DNA from: DATLXH01 sp035576005
Lineage (GTDB): Bacteria > Acidobacteriota > Thermoanaerobaculia > Gp7-AA8
Assembly (NCBI GenBank): GCA_035576005.1
Contig: DATLXH010000121.1
Location: 1 to 7,067 of the forward strand
DNA: 7,067 bases
Reading direction: 5' to 3'
The notes under the pieces are model-generated. The model made no database searches, had not been told where the DNA came from, and was given only the letters and a program-made list of their open reading frames with translations. The translations under genes were made by a program, and so were the position numbers. Positions 5,286 through 7,067 of the stretch are shown here, in pieces; position 1 is the first letter of the stretch; each line of letters opens with the position of its first letter.

Positions 5286-6320
5286 ATGAGGGTGCTCGTT
5301 GCCTACAACGACGACTCCTCGCTCAAGAGCGGCCTGAGCGAGATCGAGATGGTGGGGGAAGAAGAGGTTGCGGAATCTGCCGCTGACGTCGCTGCGCAAC
5401 TCTCACAGATTCACGACTGCCGCCTCCTGCCCGTCGGCGCATCGCTCGAGGATGCGATCCGAGAGATCCAGTCTTTTGCTCCGGCAGCCGTTTTCAACCT
5501 CTGCGAAGGTGTCCTGGGAAGAACGGAATGGGAAAGTCATTTCGCGCTTCTCCTCGAGATGCTCGATATCCCATTCACCGGCTGCAGCTCGATCCCGCTC
5601 GCGCTCTGTATCGACAAGGGACTCATCAAACGGTTGCTCCTGTCAGGCGGAGTTCCAACTCCCAGGGGTTTTGTGTTCGAAGCGGGCGACCCTCAGCAGC
5701 TCCGCGAGAGGAGCTTCGCCGAGCTCGACGGTCCCGCGTTCGTAAAGCCTGCGAGGTCGGATGGAGGGATCGGCGTCGACCGTGATTCCTTTGTCAGGAG
5801 CTGGCCCGAAGCTCTTGAGCGATGCCGCTCAATCCACCAGCGATATGGTCAGGCAGCGTTGGTTGAGCAGTTCATCGATGGGCGGGAGCTCAATCTCGCA
5901 GCCTTCATGTCTATCGACGGTCTCACGATGTTGCCACCCGGAGAGATCTTCTTCGACGACTCCCTGGCCGCCGAAGAGCGAGTTGTCGGTTTTCAAGCGA
6001 AGTGGGACAGCGGTTCTGCGGAGGACAAGGCGACGGTCAGCGGAAGAGCGGAACTTGATTTCGCGGCGCTCAAAAAAGTGGAGAGCGTCTGCCGCGCTGC
6101 TTCGCGACTGATTGGACTCGACGGTTACGCCAGATTCGACGTTCGGGTCAACAGCGAGGGAGAGCTCTTTATCGTCGATGTGAATCCGAACCCTGATATC
6201 TCTCCGGGCAGTGGCTTTCGCAAATCTCTCGAGGCCGCTGAGCTCCCGTTTTCCGACTTTCTCAATCAGCTTATGATGACCAGCATGCGAGCGAAATCCG
6301 ACCTCGCGGGGTCGCGATGA
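5286..6320 (+). CDS. D-Ala-D-Ala-ligase-like ATP-grasp carboxylate-amine ligase (second of two)
   Basis: This 344-aa paralogue of the preceding gene has matching landmarks: VFNLCEG (69-75), EMLDIPFTGC (91-100), DKGLIKRLL (110-118), PAFVKPARSDGGIG (150-163), VEQFIDGRELNLA (193-205), RFDVR (283-287) and VDVNPNPDIS (297-306). It differs where chemistry is set: one metal ligand is D298 rather than glutamate, and the PGM turn of Ddl enzymes is replaced by NPDIS. As in its partner, the Ddl N-terminal D-alanine-binding motif is absent. ATG 5286 (MRVLVAYNDD) is chosen because it begins directly at the first beta strand. ATG 5265 lies inside the repeat and would add seven residues. Neither has a good Shine-Dalgarno, so the repeat may have displaced the original one. 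Its TGA overlaps the GNAT start (ATGA), implying coupled translation. Confidence 0.88.
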   Translation: MRVLVAYNDDSSLKSGLSEIEMVGEEEVAESAADVAAQLSQIHDCRLLPVGASLEDAIREIQSFAPAAVFNLCEGVLGRTEWESHFALLLEMLDIPFTGCSSIPLALCIDKGLIKRLLLSGGVPTPRGFVFEAGDPQQLRERSFAELDGPAFVKPARSDGGIGVDRDSFVRSWPEALERCRSIHQRYGQAALVEQFIDGRELNLAAFMSIDGLTMLPPGEIFFDDSLAAEERVVGFQAKWDSGSAEDKATVSGRAELDFAALKKVESVCRAASRLIGLDGYARFDVRVNSEGELFIVDVNPNPDISPGSGFRKSLEAAELPFSDFLNQLMMTSMRAKSDLAGSR

Positions 6321-6826
6321 TGAAAAACGATTCACAAATGACGATCCGGCCGGTCGAGGTCGCCGATCGGGAACGGATTCAGGAGATCCTGATCTCGACT
6401 GCCCGCTTCACCGAGGATGAAATCGTCTGCGCGGTCGAACTGGTCGATCTGACGATCGCGAAGGGTGCAAAGAGCGACTACGAGGTCATCGTCGTCGAAG
6501 AAACGGACGGCGAAGAGACCCAGGTCCAGGGATACGTATGCTACGGCGCCACGCCGCTCACTGACGGCGTATTCGACCTCTACTGGATCGCCGTCGATCC
6601 GCTACGTCAGGGTCACGGCCTCGGGCAATTGCTTTTGCGATTCGTCGAGACGGAAGTCCGCAAAGCGAACGGTCGCATGCTCCTGATCGAAACATCGTCC
6701 AAGGAAAGTTATCAACCGACGGTTCGTTTCTACAACCAGAGCGGCTACGAAGAGATCTCGCGAATCAAAGACTTTTATCGCGTTGAGGACGACAAGGTCA
6801 TCTTCTGCAAGAAACTCCGCGCGTGA
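6317..6826 (+). CDS. GNAT-family N-acetyltransferase
   Basis: The 169-aa product is a single-domain GNAT, which transfers an acetyl group from acetyl-CoA to an amine. The acetyl-CoA pyrophosphate loop is QGHGLG (98-103, Q-x-x-G-x-G), preceded by the central strand FDLYWIAVDP (86-95). RFYNQSGYEEI (137-147) is the usual late GNAT segment. The N-terminus TIRPVEVADRERI (9-21) is a typical first strand and helix. The start ATG at 6317 overlaps the previous stop by 4 bp; an ATG at 6320 (one codon later) and one at 6338 are possible alternatives. The enzyme is shorter than the AblB-type beta-lysine acetyltransferases I know of (about 270 aa) and I see no specific resemblance, so beta-lysine as acceptor is a contextual guess. 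Confidence 0.9.
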   Translation: MMKNDSQMTIRPVEVADRERIQEILISTARFTEDEIVCAVELVDLTIAKGAKSDYEVIVVEETDGEETQVQGYVCYGATPLTDGVFDLYWIAVDPLRQGHGLGQLLLRFVETEVRKANGRMLLIETSSKESYQPTVRFYNQSGYEEISRIKDFYRVEDDKVIFCKKLRA

Positions 6827-6927
6827 TTCTCGAGGAACGCAGACAAGCACACGCGGCCCGGGCGATTGAGCAGCGAGACGCTCTTTTCAGAAGAGGATTT
6901 GAAGCTGGACATTTTCAGTCGCCGTAA
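6823..6927 (+). CDS. Candidate coupled small ORF (34 aa)
   Basis: A GTG overlapping the GNAT stop (GTGA, 6823-6826) opens a 34-codon frame ending in TAA at 6925-6927, one base before the second 178-bp repeat. The peptide is charged and helix-prone (ILEERRQAHAARAIEQRDAL, residues 2-21) and not obviously random, but it is short, has no Shine-Dalgarno of its own and I recognise no family. It could be a real small protein, the remnant of a gene cut short by repeat insertion, or chance. Confidence 0.25.
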   Translation: MILEERRQAHAARAIEQRDALFRRGFEAGHFQSP

Positions 6928-6928
6928 G

Positions 6929-7067
6929 CCCGCATTTCTCACAGACCTTTGTCGTGAGACGGCGGAGAGTGGCTTGGATGCGAGGCGCACGGCGATTTTG
7001 CGACGAAGGCATAGTCGACACTATGTCAAGGAGCGAAATTGCCGTGCAACGAAGCAGACAGGCCGCT
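6929..7067 (+). repeat. 178-bp near-palindromic repeat, copy 2 (runs off window end)
   Basis: This repeats 5094-5232 in the same orientation with no gaps and three substitutions in 139 bases: 5107 G to C (6942), 5154 G to A (6989) and 5164 C to T (6999). The window ends inside the second arm, so about 39 bases are missing. The two copies flank the second ATP-grasp gene and the acetyltransferase. It starts 102 bp after the GNAT stop. Confidence 0.95.

Noticed and set aside
4085..6320. Peptidoglycan D-alanine-D-alanine ligase (ddl) identity for the ATP-grasp pair
   Set aside because: The N-terminal D-alanine-binding motif is missing in both, no mur or fts genes are nearby, and the context is lysine 2,3-aminomutase.

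Overview
The window is about 60% G+C by eye and has one gene direction: every gene I can support lies on the + strand. The C/G-rich third codon positions, TTG starts and many palindromic intergenic repeats suggest a repeat-rich, moderately high-GC, probably uncultured bacterium. Acidobacteriota or a deltaproteobacteria-like lineage would fit, but nothing here fixes the phylum.

Layout. Positions 1-154 hold two inverted copies of a G/C-rich REP-like hairpin element. After a non-coding stretch with a candidate promoter comes hflX (413-1690), a ribosome-associated GTPase that looks unrelated to what follows. A 433-bp gap carries a candidate promoter and a roughly 185-nt leader for kamA (2124-3485), a radical-SAM/PLP lysine 2,3-aminomutase with its key residues intact. 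A strong hairpin (3501-3535) separates kamA from a 115-aa protein of unknown function (3598-3945). Then follow two tandem D-Ala-D-Ala-ligase-like ATP-grasp enzymes (4085-5122 and 5286-6320) and a GNAT acetyltransferase (6317-6826) that overlaps the second ATP-grasp gene by 4 bp. A 34-codon reading frame (6823-6927) may be a further coupled small gene.

The genes from kamA to the GNAT read as one biosynthetic unit. KamA would make L-beta-lysine from L-lysine, the two ATP-grasp ligases would join carboxylates to amines, and the acetyltransferase would cap an amine. My best inference is a small beta-lysine-containing amide or peptide, or an elaborated version of the N-epsilon-acetyl-beta-lysine osmolyte pathway. 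The product cannot be read from sequence.

The most unusual feature is how mobile palindromic repeats sit in the cluster's gene junctions. A 110-bp element with perfect 27-bp inverted ends abuts the start codon of the first ATP-grasp gene. A 178-bp near-palindrome supplies that gene's stop codon and ends 14 bp before the start of the second. A second copy of the same element (136 of 139 visible bases identical) begins downstream of the acetyltransferase and runs off the window. In silico removal of the 178-bp element would join the two ATP-grasp genes in one open frame. Its arms differ almost only by changes that keep G-U pairing in + strand RNA, so it may act as a structured RNA.
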